From assembly GCF_014203155.1 (NCBI RefSeq), contig NZ_JACHIK010000001.1:62001-126000 (forward strand): a stretch of 64,000 nt of DNA. Reading direction: 5' to 3'. Origin of the DNA: Shinella fusca (GTDB lineage: Bacteria > Pseudomonadota > Alphaproteobacteria > Rhizobiales > Rhizobiaceae). A program made the translations under genes and the position numbers. A model generated the notes under the pieces. That model had not been told where the DNA came from. It saw only the letters and a program-made list of their open reading frames with translations, and did no database searches. Shown piece by piece: positions 11,608-20,150 of this stretch; position 1 is the first letter of the stretch, and each line of letters begins with the position of its first letter.

Positions 11608-12281
11608 CGTTGGGCGATAAAGACGCAACGGCTGAATCGAAAGCTCACACATTCGTACGGCGGAAGTGCTGCCCAGGAGGCGAGTTCGAGTTCATCGAGC
11701 CCGCCACCGTAGAGCGGTCGATGGGTTTCCAGTTCCACGCAGAGACCGCGCCAGTCATCGGCACCATAGAAGAACCCCAGCCGGACGAGCGGGTCTGCTG
11801 GCACGAAGCGTGTCACGCCGTGATCGGCCACGGCTTCGGGGCAGTGCTTGCATCCGTCACGGTGCGCTCACCCGCGCATGTGGAGTTCGTCTCCTCTGGA
11901 AGCCTCCAGCCCGTAGAGTCGGTCGCCATGTCTTACGCTGGCCCAGTCGGAGAAATGGCGCTTACCCGCTGCTGGTCGACCTTTGGCCAGGCCGACGAGG
12001 CCGACTTCTTGGCTCGGGTCGAGGCTTTCCAGTTCGGCGGCTGCGACGGGTGCCGAATGGCTCTTGCGGCGTGGGCAGCCGTCGGTCTTCCCGCCGGTAT
12101 CGATGCTGCACGCGGTGTGTTTCGCGAGGGGCAGTTACTCGTTCTCCGCATCGCGCAAGAACGCCGCGTCCGGCAAGCGATCCAGATGCTCGCCCAAGAG
12201 CTTATGGAGCGACACACCGTGAGCGGCAAGCGCGCCGCGTCGATCATCGAACCTTTCGTCCGTCACGGCGAGTTTTCATAA
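11604..12281 (+). CDS. Putative zinc metallopeptidase resembling the M41 (FtsH) protease core
   Basis: 225 residues. CWHEACHAVIGHGFG at 65-79 contains the HExxH zinc motif (HEACH, 67-71) in the same setting as HEAGHA of FtsH proteases, followed by ASVTV and later SYAGPVGEMAL, which matches the second conserved region of M41 peptidases. There is no AAA domain, so it would be a stand-alone peptidase. TTG 11604 overlaps the previous stop and has GGAG eight bases upstream; ATG 11721 is a shorter alternative. The role in the phage is unknown. Confidence 0.55.
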   Translation: MTLGDKDATAESKAHTFVRRKCCPGGEFEFIEPATVERSMGFQFHAETAPVIGTIEEPQPDERVCWHEACHAVIGHGFGAVLASVTVRSPAHVEFVSSGSLQPVESVAMSYAGPVGEMALTRCWSTFGQADEADFLARVEAFQFGGCDGCRMALAAWAAVGLPAGIDAARGVFREGQLLVLRIAQERRVRQAIQMLAQELMERHTVSGKRAASIIEPFVRHGEFS

Positions 12282-12291
12282 AGGAAACCAG

Positions 12292-12852
12292 ATGTTTGAA
12301 AAAATCCGCAAGCTTATGAAAAGCGAGAGCGCCGAAGATATTCGCGCGGCAATTTCGGAACTGGATCCGGCACCGCTCCTGGCTGACCTTGAGCGCGCTC
12401 GTGCTCAGCGCACTGAAGCGCTCCTGGGCGGCACGGACGAGAAAGTGGCCATAGCCGAGAAAGAACTGGCCGCGGCGCGAATTGCGGTCGAGCGCGCGGA
12501 CGTCGCGCGTAACGAGCTGGAACGCAAACTCAGCGCGGCCGAGGCGGCCGAGTTCGATCGAGAATTCCTGGCCAAACGAGCTTCCGCGGACGCGTCTGCA
12601 GAGGCCGTGCTGGAGACGGTTCGAAAACGCGTGGTGCCGGCCGCCAAGGTGATTGCGGAGGCGCTGAATCAGATGGAGGAATCTGACCGGCTGCTCTCCG
12701 AGGTGCAGGTCGCCTTGCACGCGAATTTGACGCTCGACAATGCGGCAGGACGAAGCGCGCCGCTTGTCCCTGCGGCCCGTCGCATTGCTTCCGCTGATCT
12801 ATTGCCTAGCTGGGCCGCCGCGATGTTCGAGCGGCATTCCCGGCTGGTATAG
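12292..12852 (+). CDS. Coiled-coil phage protein, function unknown
   Basis: 186 residues with a good ribosome site (AAAGGAA) upstream of ATG 12292. Residues about 20-140 are Ala/Glu/Arg-rich heptads predicted to form a long coiled coil (ELAAARIAVERADVARNELE). It starts ten bases after the metallopeptidase-like gene and is probably co-transcribed. I do not recognise the family. Confidence 0.6.
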   Translation: MFEKIRKLMKSESAEDIRAAISELDPAPLLADLERARAQRTEALLGGTDEKVAIAEKELAAARIAVERADVARNELERKLSAAEAAEFDREFLAKRASADASAEAVLETVRKRVVPAAKVIAEALNQMEESDRLLSEVQVALHANLTLDNAAGRSAPLVPAARRIASADLLPSWAAAMFERHSRLV

Positions 12853-13040
12853 CGGCCGCCATTTCCGTTCCCACACCGCGAAAACGTTGGATTTCCAGGG
12901 CTTTCAGCCGATAGCCCGGAAGGAAATCCCATTTGAAAAAAATTGCAGCGACCGAAATCCCGCAGTCGCGCCCACCCGCTCCCCCGGTGGGTGGGTCCAG
13001 GGGGAACCAACGGAGGGGGCTATCCGCACCTCGTTACACC

Positions 13041-13066
13041 GGCCTCGCCATCGCGCGAGGCCTTTT
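13041..13066 (+). terminator. Rho-independent terminator before the tail fibre gene
   Basis: GGCCTCG (13041-13047) pairs with CGAGGCC (13056-13062), followed by TTTT. It would end the replication/regulation transcript and separate it from the tail genes that start at 13088. The 235-bp gap around it (12853-13087) shows no convincing gene. Confidence 0.65.
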
Positions 13067-13087
13067 CAATTCTAGGGAATCCACAAG

Positions 13088-14353
13088 ATGGTGACTGAGA
13101 ACACGACCCCCAACCGCGGGTATCAAGAGCCTGCGGTTGGGAATACACTGAAGGTAGACATTGATCGCCTAGTTTCAGCCCTACGCGCCATTGACGTGGA
13201 CGTTGCTTCCGCGTTGGCTGCCATAGCAGCCAAGGCTGGCTTGGCGTCTCCGGCTTTTACGGGCACCCCGACCGCGCCGACGGCCGCGCCGGGCACGGAT
13301 AGCGGGCAACTGGCGACGACTGCGTTTGTCAGGGCGGCTGTTGCGGCGCTGGTGGATAGCGCCCCTGGTGCGCTGGACACGCTGAATGAGCTCGCTGCGG
13401 CCATAGGGGACGATCCGAACTTCGCGGCTACGATGGCTGCTCTGATCGGGACGAAGGCTGATGCGGCGGCGACTACTGCAGCGCTGGCTGGGAAGGCGGA
13501 TGCTGCGGCGACGGCCGCCGCGCTAGATAGTCGGGTCAGGGCTGACGCAGCCCAGCTTCTCGCTGCATCGCAGCAGGCTCAGGCCCGCTCGAACATCAGC
13601 GCAGCGCTCAAGGGGCACATTTTCGGTCTGACGCTTTCCAACAATGCGTCTGACGCGGCCAACGATATTGACATCGCCGTAGGTGAGGCGGCTAGTACGG
13701 AGACCAACCCAGTTCTGATGGTGCTTGCATCCGCTCTAACCAAGCGCACAGATGCCGCATGGGCAGTTGGGAATAACCAAGGCGGTTGGCTCGACGGCGC
13801 TTCTATGCCCAATGGGACTGGCCACGTCTTCCTGATTGGTAGGTCGGATACCGGCGTTGTTGACGTTGGAATTTCAGCCTCGCTCACACCAACCTTGCCG
13901 ACGAACTACACATGGAAACGGCGGATTGGGTCAATCCTTCGCGAGAGCGGCGCTATTGCGGGGTTCGTGCAAGATGGAGATGACTTCTTCTATAAAATTC
14001 CAAGCACGGAGGTTTCGGCCACAAACCCTGGCACGTCAGCGGTCACTCGAACACTCCGAATTCCACTCGGTCTGCAACTTTTCGCGCTGTGCAACGTCGT
14101 TGTTCGAAACTCCATAAGCGCGGGTCAGTGGATGGCGTACATCTCTGATCTAGCGACTGATGATTTGACAGTCGCCTTGACTGGGGCGCTCTCCAACGCT
14201 GGTACTGGCAACATCGATAACCGCCAGGGCCAACAAGTGCGGGTTCGGACTAATACTTCCGGACAGATCCGTAGTCGCCTCGCTGCATCCGATGCAAACA
14301 CCACCCTTTACATGGCTACCGTAGGCTGGACCGACAAGAGAGGAAGAAGCTGA
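13088..14353 (+). CDS. Phage tail fibre protein
   Basis: 421 residues. The N-terminal third has the classic tail-fibre signature: SPAFTGTPTAPTAAPGT...QLATTAFV followed by ALDTLNELAAAIGDDPNFA and Ala/Lys/Asp repeats (KADAAATTAAL). The C-terminal two thirds are a beta-rich receptor-binding region of no obvious family. The stop overlaps the next start by one base, and the next gene looks like its assembly partner. Confidence 0.85.
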   Translation: MVTENTTPNRGYQEPAVGNTLKVDIDRLVSALRAIDVDVASALAAIAAKAGLASPAFTGTPTAPTAAPGTDSGQLATTAFVRAAVAALVDSAPGALDTLNELAAAIGDDPNFAATMAALIGTKADAAATTAALAGKADAAATAAALDSRVRADAAQLLAASQQAQARSNISAALKGHIFGLTLSNNASDAANDIDIAVGEAASTETNPVLMVLASALTKRTDAAWAVGNNQGGWLDGASMPNGTGHVFLIGRSDTGVVDVGISASLTPTLPTNYTWKRRIGSILRESGAIAGFVQDGDDFFYKIPSTEVSATNPGTSAVTRTLRIPLGLQLFALCNVVVRNSISAGQWMAYISDLATDDLTVALTGALSNAGTGNIDNRQGQQVRVRTNTSGQIRSRLAASDANTTLYMATVGWTDKRGRS

Positions 14354-14766
14354 TGCCCTATGTCGAACGCAAGAATGGCGCCATCGTCGGCGTATATGGT
14401 GTTGCCCAGCCCGAGTATGCCGAGGAATGGTTGGAGCCGGACCACGCGGACGTCGTTGCCTACCTCAACCCGCCGCCGGCCGTGCCCTCCGAAATCTCTG
14501 ATCGTCAGTTCTTCCAGCAGATGGCGATCGAAGGCCGCATCACGCAAGACGAAGCGCTGGATGCCGTTGGCTCTGGCGTCATCCCCGCCGCAATGGACGC
14601 GCTGGTCGAACAGCTTCCTGAAAGCCAGCGCTTTGCAGCTCGCATGCTGATCCGCGGTGCTACGACTTTCCGGCGCACGCATCCAGTCACGGAACTGATC
14701 GGCCAGCTTTACGGCATGACCGGCGATCAGATTGACGCAACTTGGCGTAGCGCGTCGGAACTGTAG
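14353..14766 (+). CDS. Probable tail fibre assembly-type protein
   Basis: 137 residues. The opening (MPYVERKNGAIVGVYGVAQPEYAEEWLEPDHADVVAYLNPP) is typical of small proteins encoded directly after tail fibres in rhizobial prophages. The second half contains SDRQFFQQMAIEGRITQDEALDAV, a helical segment common to such proteins. Function as fibre chaperone or fibre-attached subunit is inferred from position and the one-base overlap. Confidence 0.6.
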   Translation: MPYVERKNGAIVGVYGVAQPEYAEEWLEPDHADVVAYLNPPPAVPSEISDRQFFQQMAIEGRITQDEALDAVGSGVIPAAMDALVEQLPESQRFAARMLIRGATTFRRTHPVTELIGQLYGMTGDQIDATWRSASEL

Positions 14767-14823
14767 CCGGCCCTTCGGCCCCACCCCCCACCACCACCCA
14801 CCCACATCCTAAAGGAGGCCGCA

Positions 14824-15207
14824 TTGGCTGACCTATCGTACTTCCATGGCTGGAAAGGCAGCTGGGCTGCTGACCGAACTTGGGGCGATGCTGCTCCCGC
14901 TCAGATCCCTGAAACACCTGGAGACAAAATGACGACCATCATTCTTTCCAAACCGATCGCCAACGGCCCCGAACTAATCAGCGTTTTGACGCTGCGCCCG
15001 CCGCGCCTTGGCGACTCGCCGATCCTGATGCGTGCGTACGCTGCATGGTCGAGCGGTGATGTTGGCAGCTTGGCCGACAACCTGCTCGACGTTCTCGCGG
15101 CCGTCACGAGCCTTCCTCGCGCCGTCGTCGATCAGATCGACCCGGTCAATCTTGATGCCGTGCTCGATGGGCTCACGCGGTTCATTCGGGACTATTCGAA
15201 GCGCTAG
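14824..15207 (+). CDS. Tail assembly chaperone-like protein with an odd N-terminal extension
   Basis: Residues from 36 on (MTTIILSKPIANGPELISVLTLRPP...) match the short tail-assembly chaperone type found before the tape measure in Mu-like and myovirus tails. Two starts are each well supported: TTG 14824 behind AAGGAGG and ATG 14929 behind GGAGA. The extra 35 residues begin MADLSYFHG, which is how many tail sheath proteins begin. The simplest reading is that a deletion joined a sheath gene's ribosome site and first codons to a point just upstream of the chaperone gene. Confidence 0.65.
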   Translation: MADLSYFHGWKGSWAADRTWGDAAPAQIPETPGDKMTTIILSKPIANGPELISVLTLRPPRLGDSPILMRAYAAWSSGDVGSLADNLLDVLAAVTSLPRAVVDQIDPVNLDAVLDGLTRFIRDYSKR

Positions 15208-15220
15208 CGGAAGGCCCCCC

Positions 15221-17401
15221 ATGGTCGTCTTGAAATCAAGCCTTATCCTCTCGCTCATCGACAATGTGTCTGGCCGGGCGGGACGGATCAACAAGGCACT
15301 CGACGGGATTACCCGCCAGTCGTCGTCACTTGCCGGCATGACTTCGCGCCTGGCAGCTTTTGGCGGCGCCTATCTCGGCGTCACGCAGGGCTGGTCGCGC
15401 ACGTATAGCGCAGCGGCGGACGCCCAGGCTCAGCTCTCCGAAATCGGCATCAAGGCCGAGTTGAGCCAAGCACAGCTCGGCGTCATGCAGAAGCGTCTGG
15501 CTGATATGAGTCCGCGCGTGAACCAGTTCACATCGGACCTTCGTGCCGGCGTCGACACCATGCTGACGATGGGTCTTGGCGTGGATCAGGCCATGGGGTC
15601 GATCGAGGCGATTGGTAAGACGTCGACGGCGACGGGCGCTTCGATGACGGACCTATCCGGTGCGTCGGTATCAGCGATGCAGAACCTCAACGTTCTGTCA
15701 GACCAGATCCCGAGAATGCTCGACGGCATGACGTCCGCCGGTAATGCCGGCGCGTTCGAAATGCGCGACATGGCGCAATACTTCCCGCAGCTCACCGCAT
15801 CCGCCAAGTCGCTCGGCATCGAGGGCGTTGACGGCATCCTCGATATGGCCGCGGCGCTCCAGATCGCACGCCGCGGTGCGGGCGACGCATCGAGCGCCGC
15901 GAATAACATGAGCAACTTCCTCGGCAAGATCATGAGCCCGGAGGTGATGAAGCGCTTCAAGGGTTTCGGGATAGACGTCACAAAGGAGCTGAAGAAGGCC
16001 CACAAGCAGGGCATTTCGCCGATCGAGCATTTCATTCGATTGGTGGACGAGAAAACCAAGGGCGGCCAGGCCGACCTCTTGGGACAGCTGTTTGGCGACA
16101 AGCAGGTGCTGGATTTCGTCCGGCCCATGCTCTCCGACTTCAAGGACTATATCCGCATCAGGGAGGATGCCGAGAAGGCCTCCGGAACCGTCGCCGACGC
16201 CTATGCGCGCCGGATGAATGACGCCAACCAGAAGGTCAAGTCGTTCAAGGTCTCCATCGAGAACCTTGGGGAGAGCATCGGTGCCAATCTCCTCGGCCCG
16301 GTTTCGGAAGTGGCGGACAATCTTTCGCACGTTTTCAACACGCTTGACAGCCGCTTCACGATTTTCGACGAGTTGAAGTCGCGCTTGGGCGGTCTTGCGT
16401 CCGGTCTCGGTCTGGGAGACGGCACTGACGTCTTCAAATCTATCCGTGACCTGATATTCGGCGCGGAAGACGCCAGCGCAGCGGCCGACAAATACGGTCG
16501 TCTTTTCGGGCAATTCCAGGAGTACGGCAGGTCCATTCGGAAGTTCGGCGAGGATGTCCGCGACAACCCGATCGTCAAGTTCTTCGCGGACTTGTCGCCG
16601 TACTATTGGGAGGCGCTGAAATGGTCGATCGGCTTCCTTGCTGTGGCCGGCGCGATCCGCAAGCTGGCCAGCGCCATGATGCTGCTCAGCGGCGCGTCGA
16701 CGATCCTGTCGGCCGTGCGAGGCATCGGCGGTGTTGCCGCCGCTCTGGGGCTGGGAGGTGGCTCTGCTGCCGTTGCCGGAAGCCGTGGCGCTGGTGCGAG
16801 CGTTGCAGGTGCTGCAGCGAAAAAGGGTGGGCAATTCCTGGCTCGTTGGCTCAGCGGCGAGGGCATCTCTGATCTTGTCGGTTCCGGCCGGAAATCTACT
16901 CAGCTAACCGCATTCGAGAAGATCGGCCAACTGACCGGTCGGTTCGGCTCCAAGCTCGGCTGGCTTGGCCGCGGTGCGGGCCGCCTGCTTGGCACGCCTT
17001 CCATGGTTGCGGAGGCGACATTCCGTGCCCTGGACGCAGTATCGCACGGGACAATGGAATCCGCGACGCGCGGCAATCCTGACCTTCTCCCGGCGCTCGA
17101 TCGTGCAAACGCTATGTGGCGCGGCGTAGCATTCGAAGGTGGCATGCACCGTGCCGGCTTGGGCGCAGGACCACAGCCCGTCACCATCGATGCCTCAAGC
17201 ATCGCGGCGATGACGCAGCCAAGCGGTGTGCAGCAGGTTCAGGTTATGAACCACGAGCGGCCGAATATCACGGTCCATGCGCCAGTGACGATCAGCAACA
17301 TCGCTTCTCCGCAGGACGCCGTCGAGGCGGCGGCTTCTCGGCTCGGCCAGGCCGCCAAGTCAGCGCTTGAATCTACGTTCAGCGGTGGTGGCGGGTTTTA
17401 A
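15221..17401 (+). CDS. Phage tail tape measure protein
   Basis: 726 residues from ATG 15221. N-terminal coiled-coil-like repeats are followed by the TP901-type core: LSEIGIKAELSQAQLGVMQKRLADMSPRVNQ, MARDMAQYFPQL-like MRDMAQYFPQLTASAKSLGIEGVDGILDMAAALQIARRG and LGQLFGDKQVLDFVRPML. A hydrophobic segment near residues 475-540 (FLAVAGAIRKLASAMMLLSGA) is also typical. Follows the chaperone gene by 13 bases, the usual order. No baseplate or DNA-circulation genes follow, so the tail module stops here. Confidence 0.9.
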   Translation: MVVLKSSLILSLIDNVSGRAGRINKALDGITRQSSSLAGMTSRLAAFGGAYLGVTQGWSRTYSAAADAQAQLSEIGIKAELSQAQLGVMQKRLADMSPRVNQFTSDLRAGVDTMLTMGLGVDQAMGSIEAIGKTSTATGASMTDLSGASVSAMQNLNVLSDQIPRMLDGMTSAGNAGAFEMRDMAQYFPQLTASAKSLGIEGVDGILDMAAALQIARRGAGDASSAANNMSNFLGKIMSPEVMKRFKGFGIDVTKELKKAHKQGISPIEHFIRLVDEKTKGGQADLLGQLFGDKQVLDFVRPMLSDFKDYIRIREDAEKASGTVADAYARRMNDANQKVKSFKVSIENLGESIGANLLGPVSEVADNLSHVFNTLDSRFTIFDELKSRLGGLASGLGLGDGTDVFKSIRDLIFGAEDASAAADKYGRLFGQFQEYGRSIRKFGEDVRDNPIVKFFADLSPYYWEALKWSIGFLAVAGAIRKLASAMMLLSGASTILSAVRGIGGVAAALGLGGGSAAVAGSRGAGASVAGAAAKKGGQFLARWLSGEGISDLVGSGRKSTQLTAFEKIGQLTGRFGSKLGWLGRGAGRLLGTPSMVAEATFRALDAVSHGTMESATRGNPDLLPALDRANAMWRGVAFEGGMHRAGLGAGPQPVTIDASSIAAMTQPSGVQQVQVMNHERPNITVHAPVTISNIASPQDAVEAAASRLGQAAKSALESTFSGGGGF

Positions 17402-17432
17402 GTCGAGGAGGGCCTTTCGCTGGCCTCACGCA

Positions 17433-17534
17433 CTAGGCCGGCGTGGTGCCGGCCTGCGCCTGCACTCTGATCTCGTCGGCAAGCTTGCGCAGACGCGCGA
17501 TGATTTCGGTGAGCGTAAGGTTGTCTAGTTCCAT
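17433..17534 (-). CDS. Tiny hypothetical protein (33 residues)
   Basis: ATG at 17534 to TAG at 17433-17435 reads MELDNLTLTEIIARLRKLAD and continues as an amphipathic helix ending GTTPA. The composition is protein-like, but the ribosome site is weak. It lies just downstream of the OLD nuclease gene on the same strand. Its end overlaps a perfect GGCCGGC/GCCGGCC stem (17436-17454). Confidence 0.35.
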   Translation of the reverse strand: MELDNLTLTEIIARLRKLADEIRVQAQAGTTPA

Positions 17535-17641
17535 ATACGATGCCCCCATTGCGCGCCCGGAACGCGGATGGGGGTGAAAGGTTCCCGTAGACGCAACCGA
17601 TAGTGGCCACCATCCTCAGCCGCCTGAGCAGAAGCCCTCGC

Positions 17642-19522
17642 TCAATTTGCTTGCTTTCTACTTAGGGCAAGGTTGACTGCTTCCAGCAGTTCTGTCGCAT
17701 TTTGCCTGAATTTCGGAGTGAGCTCGATTACGTCGTCAGCTGCCAAGCGCTCTTGGAAGAACCGGCGAATCTGGTTTTTCGTCGGTGTTTTCGTCGCACC
17801 GATATCAGCAGCGATAAGGTCTAGCGCGTCATCGTCGAGTAACTTTTCGATTTCCGTTAGGCCGGGCACTAGATCGCCAATGCCCACAATGTCGTCTGGC
17901 CGAGCAGCGAATTCTGATAGATACCTTTCCCGTTCGGACTTTCCCTGCTTGTCGGAATCCAGCACAAACAGAAAGTCGAGCCCCCACCCCATATGAATAC
18001 TTAGCAAGGCGTCAAGTGTACCCGCTCCCATTGCAGGAAGCAACGCTATCTCATTCATTCCTAAAAGGCGGATAGCATATCTCATAATGTAGTAATCAGA
18101 TTTGCCCTCTGTTATTACAGACTGCCTCCTGCTGTCAAATTTCGAAGGAACAACGTTCAACCTGTCAAGGATTGGCTGGAAATAGCTGGTTTGACTAGGG
18201 TGATCGTTTACAAATACGCGGTATTTTGTTGCGCGAATGTCTAGCGACTCATCGTCTAGCGACACAGCGTCCATAATCGACGACGTCGGCGCATCTGCCC
18301 GATTAGTAACAATGAAAGTCTGCTCAAGCCATTTTGGCTCTATCATGTAATGAGAGTGAGTTGTGTATATCAGCATATGCTGATCTTTTGCGATCTCCGG
18401 GAAGCTGTCGATAAGTTTCTGTTGTGCGGCAGCATGCAAATTTGCGGCTGGCTCGTCAAAGAGAAATAATACCGGCCGGACCGTGTCCCTCGCTACTCGA
18501 AACTGCGTGAATAGCATAAAGGCAAAAAACCACCTAAATCCTAAAGATCTGTCATTTACTTCGAAGCGCCGTGTTCCGTCTCTGATGTGGAATTTTATGA
18601 CGACATTGTGCTTGAGTGTCTTTTCGACGATACCGGCCTTGTTAGTCTCCTCGCCTTCGGTAACATCATAGCTGATTACTATCTCTTTCCCAGCAGGTTT
18701 CTCTCCGAAAATTTCATTCCACCGTCCGAGAACAACCTTTGTAACAGTAGAGCTCGCTCTATCCATAACTTGCTGTATCTTGTCTCGATCGCGATGGTTG
18801 GACCACAATGAGAGGAAGTTTGTCCAGGATACAACAAAATCTTCATTTTGCACTCTCTGCACTATCGATTCTTCAATTGTGTGGCCCTGACCATCTTGAT
18901 CAAGAATGTCTTGAAACACACGTCGATACAGGGCATCTTTTGCCCCAAATTTTCCACTTAAGTATATCTTCTTCGGGAAATCGAAAACAAACGTGGGATA
19001 ATAAGCTATGCTCGGGGTTCTCCAAAAGAACCAACGCCATATTCTTGTGAATTCTTCATCGTTTGGTTTCCTGAATTTACGTTCCCCTTTCTTTTTTACT
19101 CGAAGCGAGGGCTCTATCCTGTCTCCGGATGACTGCTTATCACCGTTCTTGTAGTGTCTCTCCTTGAACATTGTGATTTCATCTGGGATATCCTCCAAAG
19201 TAAGCTCGGGAGCAAGCATGCGTGCAATAGACCTGCGATCTTGTCCATCGACGGCAAGAGTCGCCGCTACACTGATTGTACCGGTGAAGCTCGATAGTAA
19301 GTGCCTTGGTACACTATCGTCTTCAGACGATAATCCGCGGTCTATTAGATCCCGTGTGCCAAGGTCAGGTGAGAAACTATAGATGGCCTCCAAGATCGTT
19401 GTCTTGCCGCTCTCGTTGAGGCCGACAAGCGGAAAGACCGACGCCCCGACACCTGAATTCAAGTCGATAGTCGTATCTTTGATGCCCTTGAAATTCTGAA
19501 TTCGAAATTTCGTGTAGCGCAT
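17642..19522 (-). CDS. OLD-family ATP-dependent endonuclease (AAA ATPase plus TOPRIM)
   Basis: 626 residues from ATG 19522, which has GGAGG upstream. It begins with the RecF/ABC-like opening YTKFRIQNFKGI, Walker A GLNESGKTT at 34-42, and a Walker B region LFLFDEPAANLH. The C-terminal TOPRIM nuclease has ITEGKSDYY (conserved Glu) and FVLDSDKQG (DxD). OLD proteins include P2 Old and the GajA subunit of Gabija and act against other phages or damaged DNA. No UvrD-type gajB lies beside it, so it is a solitary class-1-like OLD. It is antisense to the tail genes and lower in GC than they are, looking like cargo of the element. Confidence 0.88.
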   Translation of the reverse strand: MRYTKFRIQNFKGIKDTTIDLNSGVGASVFPLVGLNESGKTTILEAIYSFSPDLGTRDLIDRGLSSEDDSVPRHLLSSFTGTISVAATLAVDGQDRRSIARMLAPELTLEDIPDEITMFKERHYKNGDKQSSGDRIEPSLRVKKKGERKFRKPNDEEFTRIWRWFFWRTPSIAYYPTFVFDFPKKIYLSGKFGAKDALYRRVFQDILDQDGQGHTIEESIVQRVQNEDFVVSWTNFLSLWSNHRDRDKIQQVMDRASSTVTKVVLGRWNEIFGEKPAGKEIVISYDVTEGEETNKAGIVEKTLKHNVVIKFHIRDGTRRFEVNDRSLGFRWFFAFMLFTQFRVARDTVRPVLFLFDEPAANLHAAAQQKLIDSFPEIAKDQHMLIYTTHSHYMIEPKWLEQTFIVTNRADAPTSSIMDAVSLDDESLDIRATKYRVFVNDHPSQTSYFQPILDRLNVVPSKFDSRRQSVITEGKSDYYIMRYAIRLLGMNEIALLPAMGAGTLDALLSIHMGWGLDFLFVLDSDKQGKSERERYLSEFAARPDDIVGIGDLVPGLTEIEKLLDDDALDLIAADIGATKTPTKNQIRRFFQERLAADDVIELTPKFRQNATELLEAVNLALSRKQAN

Positions 19523-19612
19523 AGTGCCTCCTCGAATATGAGAGAATCTTCTTCGAGACACCAAAAATTGTCTATAGCCTACGATAGTACAACCACAGTA
19601 AATTAATGTAGC

Positions 19613-19789
19613 CTACGGCCGCCATCCCCGCATGAACCCGCGGCCCATCGCCAGGACCGCGATCCGCAGGCGCTCTTCGACCGCATCCCGTTCGGCCAGG
19701 AATGTGCGCAGGGCTTCTAATGCGTCCCAGTCGTGCAGGGCCAGTACCACAAAGGCCTCGTCTGGCTTGTCCTGCCGGCGCGGGGTCAT
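19613..19789 (-). CDS. Small hypothetical protein (58 residues)
   Basis: Starts at ATG 19789 within the stop of the upstream gene (ATGA overlap) and ends at TAG 19613-19615. It reads MTPRRQDKPDEAFVVLALHD and has a helical centre (LEALRTFLAERDAVEERLRI). The translational coupling and codon use argue that it is real. Function unknown; it lies 90 bases upstream of the OLD gene on the same strand. Confidence 0.5.
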   Translation of the reverse strand: MTPRRQDKPDEAFVVLALHDWDALEALRTFLAERDAVEERLRIAVLAMGRGFMRGWRP

Positions 19790-19953
19790 TGCAGCCGCAG
19801 CTCCAATTGGCGCTTGCTCTTCAGGACATAGAGAGGCTTCGCGGCTGCGGCGACCTTCCGCTGCAGTTCAGCGCGATTGGCCAACTGGCGTTCGCGTAAC
19901 GCGCGGCTGGCGGCGACCATCTCAAGGGCTTTCTGGATGGGGTCTGCGTGCAT
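19786..19953 (-). CDS. Small hypothetical protein (55 residues)
   Basis: ATG 19953 preceded by GGAGG at six bases; ends at TGA 19786-19788. The sequence MHADPIQKALEMVAASRALR continues as a charged helix ending RQLELRLQ. Co-translated with the 58-residue gene through a four-base overlap. Family not recognised. Confidence 0.5.
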   Translation of the reverse strand: MHADPIQKALEMVAASRALRERQLANRAELQRKVAAAAKPLYVLKSKRQLELRLQ

Positions 19954-20105
19954 GACAACCTCCGCTTTGTTCTTGTTATGTTCTCATTTTGGAGGTGCGG
20001 TGTCAAGGAGGGTGGAGGTCCCTAACCGTCGCCTCCCGTCCTAGGTCGGCGCGGCAAGACGTCCAGCCTTTATTGGGGGGTGTTTCCCGATTGCATTGTG
20101 ACGCG

Positions 20106-20125
20106 TTTAGTGGATTATGACTAAA
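20106..20125. promoter_or_regulatory. Inverted repeat upstream of the exported protein gene
   Basis: TTTAGT and ACTAAA are a 6-bp inverted repeat separated by eight bases, 26 bases before the start at 20151. Possible operator; nothing else supports it. Confidence 0.25.
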
Positions 20126-20150
20126 GGTTGCAAAGACTTGGGGGTATGGA

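Noticed and set aside
12740-13075. A 111-residue rightward frame before the tail fibre
   Set aside because: It overlaps the coiled-coil gene out of frame, has no ribosome site and runs through the terminator at 13041-13066.
17398-17613. A 71-residue leftward frame after the tape measure gene
   Set aside because: Composition is not protein-like; the 33-residue frame in another phase is the better candidate.
17642-19522. Gabija system (GajA plus GajB) or a fused PARIS system
   Set aside because: No UvrD-type helicase or second subunit is adjacent, and the TOPRIM motifs (ITEGKSD, LDSD) fit a solitary OLD protein.
19821-20006. A 61-residue leftward frame
   Set aside because: It is out of phase with the 55-residue gene at 19786-19953, which has a strong ribosome site.
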